From UBA5314 sp040217815 (GTDB lineage: Bacteria > Bacillota > Syntrophomonadia > Syntrophomonadales > Syntrophomonadaceae): DNA of 64,000 nt. The stretch's first letter is position 1; each line of letters starts with the position of its first letter. The position numbers and the translations under genes are program-made. Below, piece after piece: positions 24,782 to 33,316 of the stretch. The DNA lies in the NCBI GenBank assembly GCA_040217815.1, contig JBEHWI010000010.1, forward strand, positions 32,218-96,217, given 5' to 3'. Under the pieces are notes generated by a model. It made no database searches and was not told the origin of the DNA. It saw only the letters and a program-made list of their open reading frames with translations.

Positions 24782-24907
24782 ATGGAAGAACTGATGAAAC
24801 AGGTTAAGATGGAAAGTATTCGCACTTTTGTGTGGATTGCCATAGCCGCAGCGGTGTCTATAGGAATTCATTATTTATATCCGGCGATAATTAAGCTTTT
24901 CAAATAG
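24782..24907 (+). CDS. Small membrane protein, 41 residues
   Basis: ATG 24782 behind GGGAGGA. The sequence opens MEELMKQVKMESIRTF with a charged amphipathic start, then one hydrophobic helix (VWIAIAAAVSIGIHYLY) and a short basic tail ending in KLFK. It has its own extended -10 promoter and a terminator at 24929, which makes a real gene likely. Function unknown. Confidence 0.65.
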   Translation: MEELMKQVKMESIRTFVWIAIAAAVSIGIHYLYPAIIKLFK

Positions 24908-24928
24908 AGTATCATTAATTGCATTAAT

Positions 24929-24977
24929 AAGGGGAGGATTTGAGCCTATGCTTTCAAGTCCTTCCCTTTTATTTTTT
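24929..24977 (+). terminator. Terminator after the 41-residue ORF
   Basis: AAGGGGAGGA and TCCTTCCCTT pair with one G-T wobble and are followed by an A/T-rich T-tract. Confidence 0.6.
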
Positions 24978-25006
24978 ATATAGAAAAATTACATTGACGC
25001 CAATAC

Positions 25007-25060
25007 TTGACAAGGCTTAAACAGTATTTTATAATTTTAAAAAATACCCGAGGGGGGTAT
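25007..25060 (+). promoter_or_regulatory. Consensus promoter with CsoR-type operator
   Basis: TTGACA (25007-25012), exactly 17 bases, TATAAT (25030-25035). ATACCC-GAGGG-GGGTAT (25044-25060) straddles the expected start site, a dyad of the form bound by CsoR/CstR family repressors. It drives the repressor and probably the thioredoxin gene behind it. Confidence 0.8.
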
Positions 25061-25084
25061 AACAAATAGATGGAGAAGGATAAA

Positions 25085-25339
25085 ATGCAGGAAAATGTCC
25101 TGCTCAGACTGCGCCGCATCGAAGGGCAGGTAAGAGGAATACAAAGGATGATTGAGGAAGAAGCTAGTTGTGGCGATATACTGAACCAGGTGGCGGCCGT
25201 GAAATCAGCTATGGCCCAAGTGGGTTTGTTGATTTTTGAAACCCACGCCCGGGAGTGTATCTTGACTTCGATGAAACAGCAAGAACAAGGAGATAATTTA
25301 GAAGAGATCGTAACGCTAATGGGCAGATTGATGAAATAG
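25085..25339 (+). CDS. CsoR/CstR-family metal- or persulfide-sensing repressor
   Basis: An 84-residue all-helical DUF156 repressor. It opens with LLRLRRIEGQVRGIQRMIE, and the three sensor positions Cys (SCGDI), His (ETH) and Cys (AREC) are present, the Cys-His-Cys set of copper sensors. Linkage to thioredoxin also permits a thiol/persulfide role. ATG 25085 has GGAG at good spacing; an ATG at 25070 is in frame but lacks one. The operator in its own promoter implies autoregulation. It ends 27 bases before trx. Confidence 0.87.
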   Translation: MQENVLLRLRRIEGQVRGIQRMIEEEASCGDILNQVAAVKSAMAQVGLLIFETHARECILTSMKQQEQGDNLEEIVTLMGRLMK

Positions 25340-25366
25340 GATAAATTGAGCAAGGAGGGATTACTT

Positions 25367-25693
25367 ATGGCGGGAGTAAATGTGGTAGGTACTGACAATT
25401 GGGATGCGGAAGTTATAAAATCTGATATCCCGGTTATGGTTGATTTCTGGGCACCCTGGTGCGGGCCTTGCAAGATGGTGGGACCGGTGGTGGAATCCCT
25501 GGCCGCTGAAAACGAGGGCAAGATTAAAGTAGCCAAGGTCAATGTGGATGAAAATAAGGATTTGGCGATAAAATACGGAGTAAGGGGCATTCCCACCCTG
25601 GCCTTTTTCAAGGACGGTGCTGAAGTCAAGCGCATTGTCGGGGCTCAGGGTAAACCGCAGCTGCAGCAGCACATTGATGAGGTGCTTAAATAA
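25367..25693 (+). CDS. trxA: Thioredoxin
   Basis: A 108-residue thioredoxin with the active site FWAPWCGPCKMVGP and the cis-proline region GIPTLAFFKDG. It reduces protein disulfides in the cytoplasm. ATG 25367 lies behind CAAGGAGGGA; the upstream TTG frame start is not needed. It is the second gene of an operon headed by the CsoR-type repressor, so it is probably induced by copper or sulfur stress. The terminator is at 25726. Confidence 0.95.
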   Translation: MAGVNVVGTDNWDAEVIKSDIPVMVDFWAPWCGPCKMVGPVVESLAAENEGKIKVAKVNVDENKDLAIKYGVRGIPTLAFFKDGAEVKRIVGAQGKPQLQQHIDEVLK

Positions 25694-25725
25694 CCTAATA
25701 ACTGCAACCCCATTTAAGCCATCCA

Positions 25726-25760
25726 GACCGTCCTTCATTAGGGGCGGTCTTTATTTATTA
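25726..25760 (+). terminator. Terminator after trxA
   Basis: GACCGTCC and GGGGCGGTC form the stem with a TTCATTA loop, followed by TTTATTTATTA. The stem's 3' part plus T-tract is repeated at 25892-25910, beyond a repeat element. Confidence 0.7.
25742..25760 (+). repeat. Direct repeat flanking element copy 3, left
   Basis: Nineteen bases, GGGCGGTCTTTATTTATTA, identical to 25892-25910. This copy is the distal half of the trxA terminator. Confidence 0.85.
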
Positions 25761-25770
25761 TAAAACTATC

Positions 25771-25891
25771 AGAGCAGTCGACGGGAGTGAAGAGCAAGGC
25801 GCGAAACAGGCCTGCGATTGAAGCGTACAATAGTACGTTGATTGAGAAGGTTTGTTGAGCAACGCAGCTATTCGCTTCCGTCGGCTGCTCT
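25771..25891. repeat. Interspersed palindromic element, copy 3
   Basis: The arms AGAGCAGTCGACGG and (inverted) AGAGCAGCCGACGG bound a 121-base element. On the minus strand its core has GCTGCGTTG, AATCAACGTACTATTGTACG and GCGCCTTGCTCTTC, closest to copy 1 at 6032. A 19-base direct repeat flanks it, abutting on the right and ten bases away on the left. Confidence 0.8.
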
Positions 25892-25910
25892 GGGCGGTCT
25901 TTATTTATTA
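25892..25910 (+). repeat. Direct repeat flanking element copy 3, right
   Basis: An exact copy of 25742-25760, directly after the element's right arm. It overlaps the last codons of the convergent rarA gene at 25901. Confidence 0.85.
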
Positions 25911-27229
25911 GGAGGGCGCTTGTTCGGCAGACTGTTCAAGAATTCCCGGACGGTCTTTTCATAACCCTGATCACCTGGGTGGTATACCTGCAGGTCCCGG
26001 TGTTCGTCGGGAAGGTACTGCTGCTTTATATAGCCGCTGTAGCTGTGGGGATATTTATAGCCCCGGCCTTTGCCCAGCAAGGAGCCTGCTTTGGAATGGG
26101 ATGTGTCGGCCAGGTGGGCGGGCACCTGCAGCTTTTTGCTCTGCTTTACGGCAGCTGCTGCCTGGTCAATGGCCGTCACCACGCTGTTGCTCTTGGGCGC
26201 GGTAGCCAGGTAAATGGTCGCTTCACAGAGGGGAATGCGTGCTTCGGGCAGCCCGATCAGCTGTACGGCGGCGGCCGCCGAAGCGGCAATATTTAGGGCT
26301 TGAGGATCGGCCAGACCGATGTCTTCGGCCGCGTGCACCATCAGCCGGCGGGCGATGAATTTAGGATCTTCACCGCCTTCGATCATGGCCGCCAGCCAGA
26401 AGACCGCGGCGTCGGGGTCGGAGCCCCGAATGCTCTTGATAAAAGCGGAAATGGTGTCATAGTGGAAGTCGCCGGTCTTATCGTATTTTATGAGGGGGCG
26501 TCCGGTTACCTGGGCAATCAGGTCAGGGGTAATGTGCAGCGGTCCTTCTTGTTTAAATGAATTGATCGTGGTTTCCAGGATGTTTAAAGCCATGCGGGCG
26601 TCGCCCTTGGCATGACGGGCTATAAGGTCCAGGCTCTCTGGGTCCAGTATGATATCCTGTCCTCCCAGCCCCCGTTCTTCATCGTTTAAGGCCCGTTCAA
26701 CGATAGCGGCAATAGCGTTTTCATCCAGGGTTTTTAATACATAGAGTTTCAGCCTGGACAACAGGGCGTTGTTTAGCTCGTACAAGGGATTCTCAGTGGT
26801 GGCGCCAATGAGAATGAGGGTGCCGTCCTCAACAAAGGGAAGCAGGACGTCTTGCTGGGATTTATTAAAGCGATGGATTTCATCGACAAACAGTATGCTC
26901 TTCTGCTGGTAGAATTTATAGCGGCTCTGGGCATCGGAAGCCATCTTGCGGAGGTCGTTGACGCCGCTGGTAACGGCTGCCAGCTCATCGAAATGGCTGT
27001 TGGTATGCCTGGCAATGAGCCTGGCCAGGCTGGTTTTACCGGTGCCCGGCGGCCCAAAAAGAACCATCGAAGTCAGCTGGTCTTTCTCAATAGCCCTTCT
27101 TAAAGCACCGCCTTTCCCGAGCAGGTGTTTTTGCCCCTCAATTTCATCCAGGCTGCGCGGGCGCATGCGAAAAGCCAGCGGTTGATAGGTCTTTTTAGTT
27201 GTGCTGTAATCCTGGTCAAACAGGTTCAT
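25901..27229 (-). CDS. rarA: Replication-associated recombination protein A (MgsA/RarA)
   Basis: A 442-residue AAA+ ATPase of the clamp-loader clade acting at stalled replication forks. RMRPRSLDEIEGQKHLLG precedes Walker A FGPPGTGKTSLA; Walker B is SILFVDEIHRFNKSQQD and sensor 1 is IGATTENP. The C-terminal tetramerisation domain (LGKGRGYKYPHSYSGY) is complete. Length matches the family. Its 3' end lies against repeat element copy 3, whose flanking repeat supplies the last few codons. Confidence 0.95.
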   Translation of the reverse strand: MNLFDQDYSTTKKTYQPLAFRMRPRSLDEIEGQKHLLGKGGALRRAIEKDQLTSMVLFGPPGTGKTSLARLIARHTNSHFDELAAVTSGVNDLRKMASDAQSRYKFYQQKSILFVDEIHRFNKSQQDVLLPFVEDGTLILIGATTENPLYELNNALLSRLKLYVLKTLDENAIAAIVERALNDEERGLGGQDIILDPESLDLIARHAKGDARMALNILETTINSFKQEGPLHITPDLIAQVTGRPLIKYDKTGDFHYDTISAFIKSIRGSDPDAAVFWLAAMIEGGEDPKFIARRLMVHAAEDIGLADPQALNIAASAAAAVQLIGLPEARIPLCEATIYLATAPKSNSVVTAIDQAAAAVKQSKKLQVPAHLADTSHSKAGSLLGKGRGYKYPHSYSGYIKQQYLPDEHRDLQVYHPGDQGYEKTVREFLNSLPNKRPPNK

Positions 27230-27395
27230 ACTAATTACCTCCGGGTGCTGGCGTGAGCCAGGGAACCTTTGTTGTTCTCTATATTATATCAATATCGGCG
27301 GATATTTCCTCCTTCCTTGCCAGCGGCCTTAAGCCCGTGCTATAGTTAGGAAAAATTGGGATCCTTACAATTATTATTTCGGTGAAAGCGAGCAT

Positions 27396-28412
27396 ATGGC
27401 ATTGAAAATTGCGGTTTTGATGAGCGGAGGGGTGGACTCCACCGTCAGTGCTCTTTTGTTAAAGGAAGCCGGACACCGGATCCTGGGGTTGACCATGGTA
27501 GGCTGGGATGAGCAAGCCGCTCAACAGGCGGCCACTGCTGCCCTCGGCCTGGGAATCGAGCATCGGGTCGTGGATCTGCGCGGTGTTTTTCAGGAAAAGG
27601 TGGTGGACTATTTTTGCCGCTCCTACGAGAGGGGAGAAACCCCCAACCCCTGTGTTGAATGCAACCGCTGGGTTAAATTCGGAGCCCTGCTGGGCGCCGC
27701 CCGTCAAATGGGCTGTGACAAGGTGGCGACCGGCCACTATGCCCGGATTGAGGAAAGAAACGGCGGACGTTTCCTGCTTAAAAGGGGAATTGATCAGAAT
27801 AAAGACCAGAGCTATTTCTTATATGCACTAACCCAGCAGCAACTGGCTCATATTATTTTTCCCCTGGGTGATCTGCTAAAAAATGAGGTTCGGGATGTAG
27901 CTCACAGACACGGAATGCCCGTAGCCGAGGAAAAGGAAAGCCAGGAGATATGTTTTGTATCTGATGACTATCGCGACTTTCTTGCTGATAAAATTGTCGC
28001 CCACCCGGGTGATATAGTAGACGGCTATGGCAAGGTGCTGGGAACCCACCGGGGTATTCCCTTTTATACTATTGGCCAGCGCAGGGGCCTGGGGATAGCC
28101 GGGGGACGCCCCCTGTACGTCACCGCCCTGGAGCTAAAAAGTAACCGGGTGGTTATGGGCGATAACCATGAACTGTTTTCGCAAAGCTTAGTGGCTGAAG
28201 AATGCAACTTCATAACCATCGATGCATTGGCGGGCTCTATGCCAGTGCAGGCTAAAATCCGCTATCGCGCTGCCCTGGCCGAGGCGGTAATCGCTCCGCA
28301 GGAGAGTCTGGTCAAAGTAGAATTCAAAGAAGCGCAGCGTGCCATTACCCCCGGCCAATCCGTAGTTTTCTACGACGGCGACTACGTAGTCGGCGGCGGC
28401 CGCATAATATAA
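27396..28412 (+). CDS. mnmA: tRNA-specific 2-thiouridylase MnmA
   Basis: A 338-residue enzyme that thiolates uridine 34 of tRNA-Lys, -Glu and -Gln. The PP-loop MSGGVDSTVSALLL is at the start. The catalytic cysteines are in NPCVECN and SQEICFV, and ATGHYARI and GQRRGLGI are family signatures. It is slightly shorter than the usual 350-370 residues, with a compact region near residue 45. A GGTGAAAG ribosome binding site precedes ATG 27396. The sulfur would come from a cysteine desulfurase not encoded here. Confidence 0.94.
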   Translation: MALKIAVLMSGGVDSTVSALLLKEAGHRILGLTMVGWDEQAAQQAATAALGLGIEHRVVDLRGVFQEKVVDYFCRSYERGETPNPCVECNRWVKFGALLGAARQMGCDKVATGHYARIEERNGGRFLLKRGIDQNKDQSYFLYALTQQQLAHIIFPLGDLLKNEVRDVAHRHGMPVAEEKESQEICFVSDDYRDFLADKIVAHPGDIVDGYGKVLGTHRGIPFYTIGQRRGLGIAGGRPLYVTALELKSNRVVMGDNHELFSQSLVAEECNFITIDALAGSMPVQAKIRYRAALAEAVIAPQESLVKVEFKEAQRAITPGQSVVFYDGDYVVGGGRII

Positions 28413-28460
28413 CAAGCCTGTAAATGATTTTGATTTGTTCAAATAAAAAGGGACATTGGA

Positions 28461-28537
28461 GGGACATTGGGGACGGAGCTTGTTGTCCCTCCCTCTGATT
28501 CTTCGGGTGGGACAACAAGCTCCGTCCCCAATGTCCC
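28461..28537. repeat. Perfect 29-base inverted repeat
   Basis: The left arm 28461-28489 begins GGGACATTGGGGACGG and ends TTGTTGTCCC. The right arm 28509-28537 is its exact reverse complement; the loop is 19 bases. A partial copy GGGACATTGGA directly precedes it. It resembles GGGGACGG-type repetitive palindromes of Clostridia, some of which may be moved by Y1 (RAYT-like) transposases. It may also end mnmA transcription. Confidence 0.85.
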
Positions 28538-28584
28538 TTTTACATTCCCAAGAAATGTAACAAAGCCTCCGTCTCCCTGTTGCA

Positions 28585-28620
28585 AATAATGGCACCGGAA
28601 TTCCGGTGCATTATTTTTTT
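28585..28620 (+). terminator. Rho-independent terminator downstream of mnmA
   Basis: AATAATG, CACCGG and an AATT centre form a near-perfect palindromic stem followed by seven T. Confidence 0.75.
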
Positions 28621-28672
28621 GCGTCGGGAAATCTTAAAACTTAGGTAAGTTGTGTTAATGGGACGGTGAGGT

Positions 28673-29140
28673 ATGAGGCTGCGGGATATGGAAAACATGC
28701 CCTTGTTTGACCGGGGACGGGCCCGGGTGATGGGCAGGGTTTTGCGGGGTGTGGTGGGGGATGACTTGGTGCTGTTCTATCTGGTGGTGGAATTAAGTGA
28801 CGGCCAGACCGGCATGATTGAGCGCAGTGATTTTGAACTGGGCCCGGACGCGGTTATCGTGGGCCGTCCGGATATGATTAAATCCTATGCCCATGGGGAA
28901 GAATTATCAATATACCAGCTAAAGGTGGGGGACACGGTTTTTGATCAGGATGGCCGGGAATTGGGGGTATTAAGCGACTTTATCATATCCCCGGAACATA
29001 AACTGGTCGATGCGGTGGAAGTTTCAGCAGGCCTCATCGAAGATCTTATTGACGGACGACGGCAGATTCCGCTGGAGCATGTTGCCTGGAAGAGCACCAC
29101 TTCGATGCTGGTTCAAGACCAAGGAGGAGATCCGATGTGA
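28673..29140 (+). CDS. PRC-barrel domain protein
   Basis: A 155-residue protein with two PRC-barrel-like beta units: MGRVLRGVVG-type near the N-terminus and LKVGDTVFDQDGRELGVLSD around residue 84. PRC barrels mediate RNA or protein contacts, for example in RimM and photosynthetic reaction centres. The start has GGTGAGG. The stop overlaps the next gene by GTGA, so it heads a tight operon with a zinc ribbon, a small protein and a permease. Specific function unknown. Confidence 0.75.
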   Translation: MRLRDMENMPLFDRGRARVMGRVLRGVVGDDLVLFYLVVELSDGQTGMIERSDFELGPDAVIVGRPDMIKSYAHGEELSIYQLKVGDTVFDQDGRELGVLSDFIISPEHKLVDAVEVSAGLIEDLIDGRRQIPLEHVAWKSTTSMLVQDQGGDPM

Positions 29141-29313
29141 TTATCAAGTGCCCCGTATGCAGAAGTTCCCAGGTAGGCCGGGTGGGCAGCGATCAGTTCT
29201 ATTGCTGGAATTGCTTTGTCGAGTTTAACTTTAATAAAGGCCGGGTCAACCTTTATGAAGTCGCTGAGGATGGAAGCCTGCAGGCTATGGAACGCTCCCC
29301 GGAGCTGATTTAA
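29137..29313 (+). CDS. Small zinc-ribbon protein, 58 residues
   Basis: A GTG start overlaps the previous stop (GTGA) with AAGGAGGAG upstream. It encodes MIIKCPVCRSSQVGRVG, then FYCWNCFVEFNF, a four-cysteine zinc ribbon, and an acidic tail ending RSPELI. It probably binds protein or nucleic acid. Second gene of the operon. Confidence 0.75.
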   Translation: MIIKCPVCRSSQVGRVGSDQFYCWNCFVEFNFNKGRVNLYEVAEDGSLQAMERSPELI

Positions 29314-29332
29314 CCTGCCGGGAGGTGATTTT

Positions 29333-29506
29333 ATGAGATATATACGTCCCATGTTTATCGGTATGATGCTGGGTTCAGTAGCCAGTATGCTGCTGTTATC
29401 CAAAGGCAATGGAACCCGGCAGGTAATGGCCAGGGTGAAGCGCACTATAAACCTGCTCAATTATGTCGGACAGGAGTTGGGTCTGCCCGGCAAAAGGCAG
29501 GGCTAA
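29333..29506 (+). CDS. Small membrane-associated protein, 57 residues
   Basis: ATG 29333 lies behind GGGAGGTG. A hydrophobic N-terminal helix (MFIGMMLGSVASMLLLSKG) is followed by a basic amphipathic segment ending in GLPGKRQG, the layout of short YtxH-like envelope-stress proteins. The stop codon is directly followed by the ATG of the permease gene. Function unknown. Confidence 0.7.
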   Translation: MRYIRPMFIGMMLGSVASMLLLSKGNGTRQVMARVKRTINLLNYVGQELGLPGKRQG

Positions 29507-30601
29507 ATGCAAAATAAGATCAACCGGCTATTTCGTTTAAGCCTGGTTTTGTTGGCCGCTGCCGCCCTGGTTTACCTTTTGTATAAGGTACGGGAAATCC
29601 TGCTCACATTCGGCATGGCCGCTTTGATTGCCTATGTCTGTTTTCGCCCGGTACTGGCCATTGAAAAAAAGGGTTTGAAACGGACCTGGGCAATTCTACT
29701 TTTTTATTCGATTTTTCTGGCCTTTCTTACCCTGGTTTTGTGGGTTACTATTCCCATAATGATAAAGGAAATCGGTGATCTGGCCCGGCTCCTTCCCCAG
29801 TATGCCCAGCAGGCCCAGCAATTGACCGGCGCCGTACAAAATTCTGCCATGCCGGCCCGGGTGGGGAGCTTGATAGGGGATAATATGGCTGCCATTGAAA
29901 ATTCGGTTTATGACAGCCTGCGCAATTTTTTAAACAGTCTGGATGTATTTTTTAGCCGGGTTATTGCCATTGTCTTTTCACCCATTCTGGCTTTTTATAT
30001 TATGAACGACTGGGAAAGGCTTAAGGATGGCTTTCTAGGCCTTTTTACCCCGGGCGGGCGGCGTGATGCGGTATTCCTTTTTCACAAGATAGATCTGGTT
30101 TTAATGGAGTTTATAAAGGGAAATCTGCTGGTCGCGGTCATAGTTGGGTGTGCGGTAGGAGTCACCGCCGCAATTTTAGGGGTCCGGCTTCCCCTGCTCA
30201 TCGGTTTGGGTGCGGCCATTGCCGAATTAATACCTTTCTTTGGGGCTTTTTTGGGTGCCATACCGGCTTTGATTATCGCCTTTTCCCAGTCTCTCAAACT
30301 TGGTTTTTATGTGGCTCTGGCCATTTTATTTATTCAACAATTGGAAGGTAATATATTGACCCCGCGCATTGTTGGGGCAAGGTTGGGTATGCATCCCCTG
30401 TTGATGGTTTTTGCGCTGCTGGCCGGTGGGGAGCTTTTCGGGATTTGGGGGCTTCTGGCCGCAGTTCCGGTGGTTGCGGTCCTCAAGGTGATTGCTGTCT
30501 GGATGTTTGAGAAACTGATCAGTTCCAATCAGGAAAATATGGATAATAAGGATTTGTTGACAGAGCCTGATATATCCAGGAAAATAAATAACAAAGTGTA
30601 G
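29507..30601 (+). CDS. AI-2E family (UPF0118) membrane transporter
   Basis: A 364-residue integral membrane protein with about eight helices. Family traits: a paired N-terminal hydrophobic hairpin, a long amphipathic cytoplasmic or external segment (about 75-150), FSPILAFYIMNDW, and the conserved IQQLEGNILTPRIVGARLG followed by GLHPL-type MHPLLMVFALLAGG. Members export autoinducer-2 or act as ion antiporters; the substrate cannot be told. Translation is coupled to the preceding small gene (TAAATG). alaS follows 25 bases downstream. Confidence 0.9.
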   Translation: MQNKINRLFRLSLVLLAAAALVYLLYKVREILLTFGMAALIAYVCFRPVLAIEKKGLKRTWAILLFYSIFLAFLTLVLWVTIPIMIKEIGDLARLLPQYAQQAQQLTGAVQNSAMPARVGSLIGDNMAAIENSVYDSLRNFLNSLDVFFSRVIAIVFSPILAFYIMNDWERLKDGFLGLFTPGGRRDAVFLFHKIDLVLMEFIKGNLLVAVIVGCAVGVTAAILGVRLPLLIGLGAAIAELIPFFGAFLGAIPALIIAFSQSLKLGFYVALAILFIQQLEGNILTPRIVGARLGMHPLLMVFALLAGGELFGIWGLLAAVPVVAVLKVIAVWMFEKLISSNQENMDNKDLLTEPDISRKINNKV

Positions 30602-30626
30602 AATGCGGGAAAGAGGAGGCTTCGTT

Positions 30627-33263
30627 GTGTGGACCAGCAGTAAGATCCGGAAGACCTTTTTAGACTACTTTGCTGAAAGAGGCCATACGGTGGTTGATAG
30701 TTCATCGTTAGTACCGGCTGAAGATCCGACCCTGTTGTTTACCAATGCCGGTATGAATCAATTTAAAGACATATTTCTCGGTTTGGAGAAGCGCAATTAT
30801 GCACGCGCCACGACTTCCCAGAAATGTGTCAGGGCCGGGGGAAAACACAATGACCTGGATACGGTCGGCCGTACTGCCCGCCACCATACCTTCTTTGAAA
30901 TGCTGGGTAATTTCTCCTTTGGAGATTATTTTAAAAGGGAAGCCATCGATTACGCATGGGATCTTTTAACCCGAGTGATCGGCATCCCCAAAGAATACCT
31001 GTGGATTACCATATATAAAGACGATGATGAAGCCAACCAGCTGTGGCAGGAAGTTGCCGGTGTGCCGGCTGAGCGCATCGTTCGTCTGGGCGAAAAGGAC
31101 AACTTCTGGTCCATGGGGGACACCGGCCCCTGCGGCCCCTGCAGTGAAATTCACTACGACCGGGGCGAAGCCTTTGCCTGTGGTCCAAACTGCGGCCTGG
31201 GAAGTTGTGACTGCGACCGCTACCTGGAGATCTGGAACCTGGTGTTTATGCAGTTTAACCGCGATGAGAGCGGCACTATGACCCCGCTGCCCAGGCCCAG
31301 CATTGACACCGGCGCGGGTCTGGAAAGGCTTACTTCTATCCTGCAGAATGTCTCCAGTAATTTTGATACCGATCTGTTTAAACCGATCCTGGCTTTTGTT
31401 GAAGAAATTACCGGGAAAACTTATGATCCCGGTGAAGCAGGCTTCCCCTTCCGGGTTATTGCCGATCACAGCCGGGCCTGCACTTTCCTGATAAGCGACG
31501 GGATTCTTCCCAGCAACGAAGGGCGGGGCTATGTTTTGCGCCGCATTTTGCGCCGGGCGGTCCGTTTTGGCCGGGTTTTGGGATTGGAGGAACCCTTCCT
31601 TTACCGCCATGTTGATGTGGTAGTGGAACTCATGAAAGAAGCCTATCCAGATCTGGAAAGCAAACGCGATTTCGTGAAGGAAGTTATCCGCCTGGAAGAA
31701 GAACGCTTCTTTACCACCCTCAACGAAGGAATGAAAAAGGTTGATGAGATCATACGCCAGACCAAAGGCCGGGCCGAAAAAGTAGTAGCCGCCCGGGATG
31801 CCTTTGTTTTATATGATACCTATGGTTTTCCCCTTGACCTGACCGAGGATGCCGCTGAGGAAAAGGGCTTTCTGGTAGACAAAGACGGATTTAACAAAAT
31901 GATGGAAGAACAGCGGGAGCGGGCTCGCCAGGCCAACAAGATGGAGGCCGCTTTCGGCCAGGAGCTTCAGATAACGGAACTCTTACAAAATACACCGGCC
32001 ACTGTTTTCACTGGTTACGATAAGACCAGAGATGAGTCCGCCGTACTGGCTATAATCGATGACGGGGTGCTGGTGTCCAGTTCTACCGACCATCGTATCC
32101 TGGTCGTAACCAAAGAGACTCCCTTCTATGCAGAAAGCGGCGGACAGGTAGCTGACACCGGGATCATTCGCAGTAAATCGGGACTTTTGATGGTGGATGA
32201 TGTACGCAAGGCAGGCTCCTGGTTCCTGCACCTGGGGCGTTTACAGGGGACCTTAAATCAGGGAGAACCGGTCAGCCTGGAAATAGACATGGAAAAACGC
32301 CTGGATACCGCCCGGCACCATACTGCCACTCATCTGCTGCACAAGGCGTTGAGGACGGTCCTGGGCGAACATGCTCAGCAGAAGGGTTCATTGGTTGATT
32401 CCCATCGCCTGCGTTTTGATTTTTCCCATCTGGCGGCTTTAGAAGATGAAGAACTGTCTGCCATTGAAAATCAGGTCAACAACGCCATATGGAACCATAT
32501 GGATGTCAAAACCAGCGTTACCGATGTCAAGAAGGCCCGCGAAATGGGAGCCATGGCTCTGTTTGGAGAAAAGTACGGAGAACAAGTCAGGGTTGTCCAA
32601 GTAAGTGATTTCAGCCTGGAATTGTGCGGCGGCACCCATGTGCAAAACACCGGACAAATAGGGTTGTTTAGGATTCTGAGCGAGGGCAGTGTCGGTTCGG
32701 GCCTGCGACGTATCGAGGCCGTTGCCGGGCGCCAGGCCTTTGCCTATTTGACTCAGGTGGAAGGCGAACTGAAAAACGCTGCTGCTCTTTTGAAGACGGT
32801 CCCGCAGGATGTAAGACCCAGACTGGAGGCTTTAAACCGGGCCTACCGGGAAAAGGAAAAAGAGTTGGAAGCATTGAAAGCCCAAATATCCAGGGGCTCA
32901 ATTGAAGAATTACCCTCCAAGGCCCAGAACATCAGTGGGGTGCCAGTTTTGATTGAAGCCCTGCCCAATCAGGATGCCGGCTCCCTGCGCGAGAACGCCG
33001 AGCATCTCAAGGACAAACTGGGGAAGTCGGTAGTTTTGCTGGCCTCGGAGAATCAGGGCAAAGTATTTTTTGTCTGTTTTGTAAATAAAGAACTGCTGCC
33101 ACGGGGCCTGCACGCCGGTGACATAGTTGGAGCCGCGGCACGGGTTGCCGGAGGTGGCGGAGGAGGCCGGCCTGATATGGCTCAAGCAGGCGGCAAGGAT
33201 CCTTCGAAAATACAGGAAGCCCTTGAAGCGGCCCGGTCCCTGGTCAATAAAAATTTGGCTTGA
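30627..33263 (+). CDS. alaS: Alanyl-tRNA synthetase
   Basis: An 878-residue class IIc synthetase with editing. The catalytic core includes HHTFFEMLGNFSFGDYFKR. The editing domain has RHHTATHLLHKALR (about 564) and the zinc ligand CGGTH (about 666). The C-terminal C-Ala/DHHA1 domain ends with a glycine-rich GGGGGGRPDMAQAGG. The frame opens at 30603, but GTG 30627 follows GAGGAGG at seven bases and gives the normal N-terminus WTSSKIRKTFLDYF. It begins the conserved Firmicutes cluster with ireB, ruvX and mltG. Confidence 0.96.
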   Translation: MWTSSKIRKTFLDYFAERGHTVVDSSSLVPAEDPTLLFTNAGMNQFKDIFLGLEKRNYARATTSQKCVRAGGKHNDLDTVGRTARHHTFFEMLGNFSFGDYFKREAIDYAWDLLTRVIGIPKEYLWITIYKDDDEANQLWQEVAGVPAERIVRLGEKDNFWSMGDTGPCGPCSEIHYDRGEAFACGPNCGLGSCDCDRYLEIWNLVFMQFNRDESGTMTPLPRPSIDTGAGLERLTSILQNVSSNFDTDLFKPILAFVEEITGKTYDPGEAGFPFRVIADHSRACTFLISDGILPSNEGRGYVLRRILRRAVRFGRVLGLEEPFLYRHVDVVVELMKEAYPDLESKRDFVKEVIRLEEERFFTTLNEGMKKVDEIIRQTKGRAEKVVAARDAFVLYDTYGFPLDLTEDAAEEKGFLVDKDGFNKMMEEQRERARQANKMEAAFGQELQITELLQNTPATVFTGYDKTRDESAVLAIIDDGVLVSSSTDHRILVVTKETPFYAESGGQVADTGIIRSKSGLLMVDDVRKAGSWFLHLGRLQGTLNQGEPVSLEIDMEKRLDTARHHTATHLLHKALRTVLGEHAQQKGSLVDSHRLRFDFSHLAALEDEELSAIENQVNNAIWNHMDVKTSVTDVKKAREMGAMALFGEKYGEQVRVVQVSDFSLELCGGTHVQNTGQIGLFRILSEGSVGSGLRRIEAVAGRQAFAYLTQVEGELKNAAALLKTVPQDVRPRLEALNRAYREKEKELEALKAQISRGSIEELPSKAQNISGVPVLIEALPNQDAGSLRENAEHLKDKLGKSVVLLASENQGKVFFVCFVNKELLPRGLHAGDIVGAAARVAGGGGGGRPDMAQAGGKDPSKIQEALEAARSLVNKNLA

Positions 33264-33316
33264 CGAAGGAATTAAAGGAACTAATGGTGTAATATGGAAT
33301 CGGGGAGGTGCGGTTT

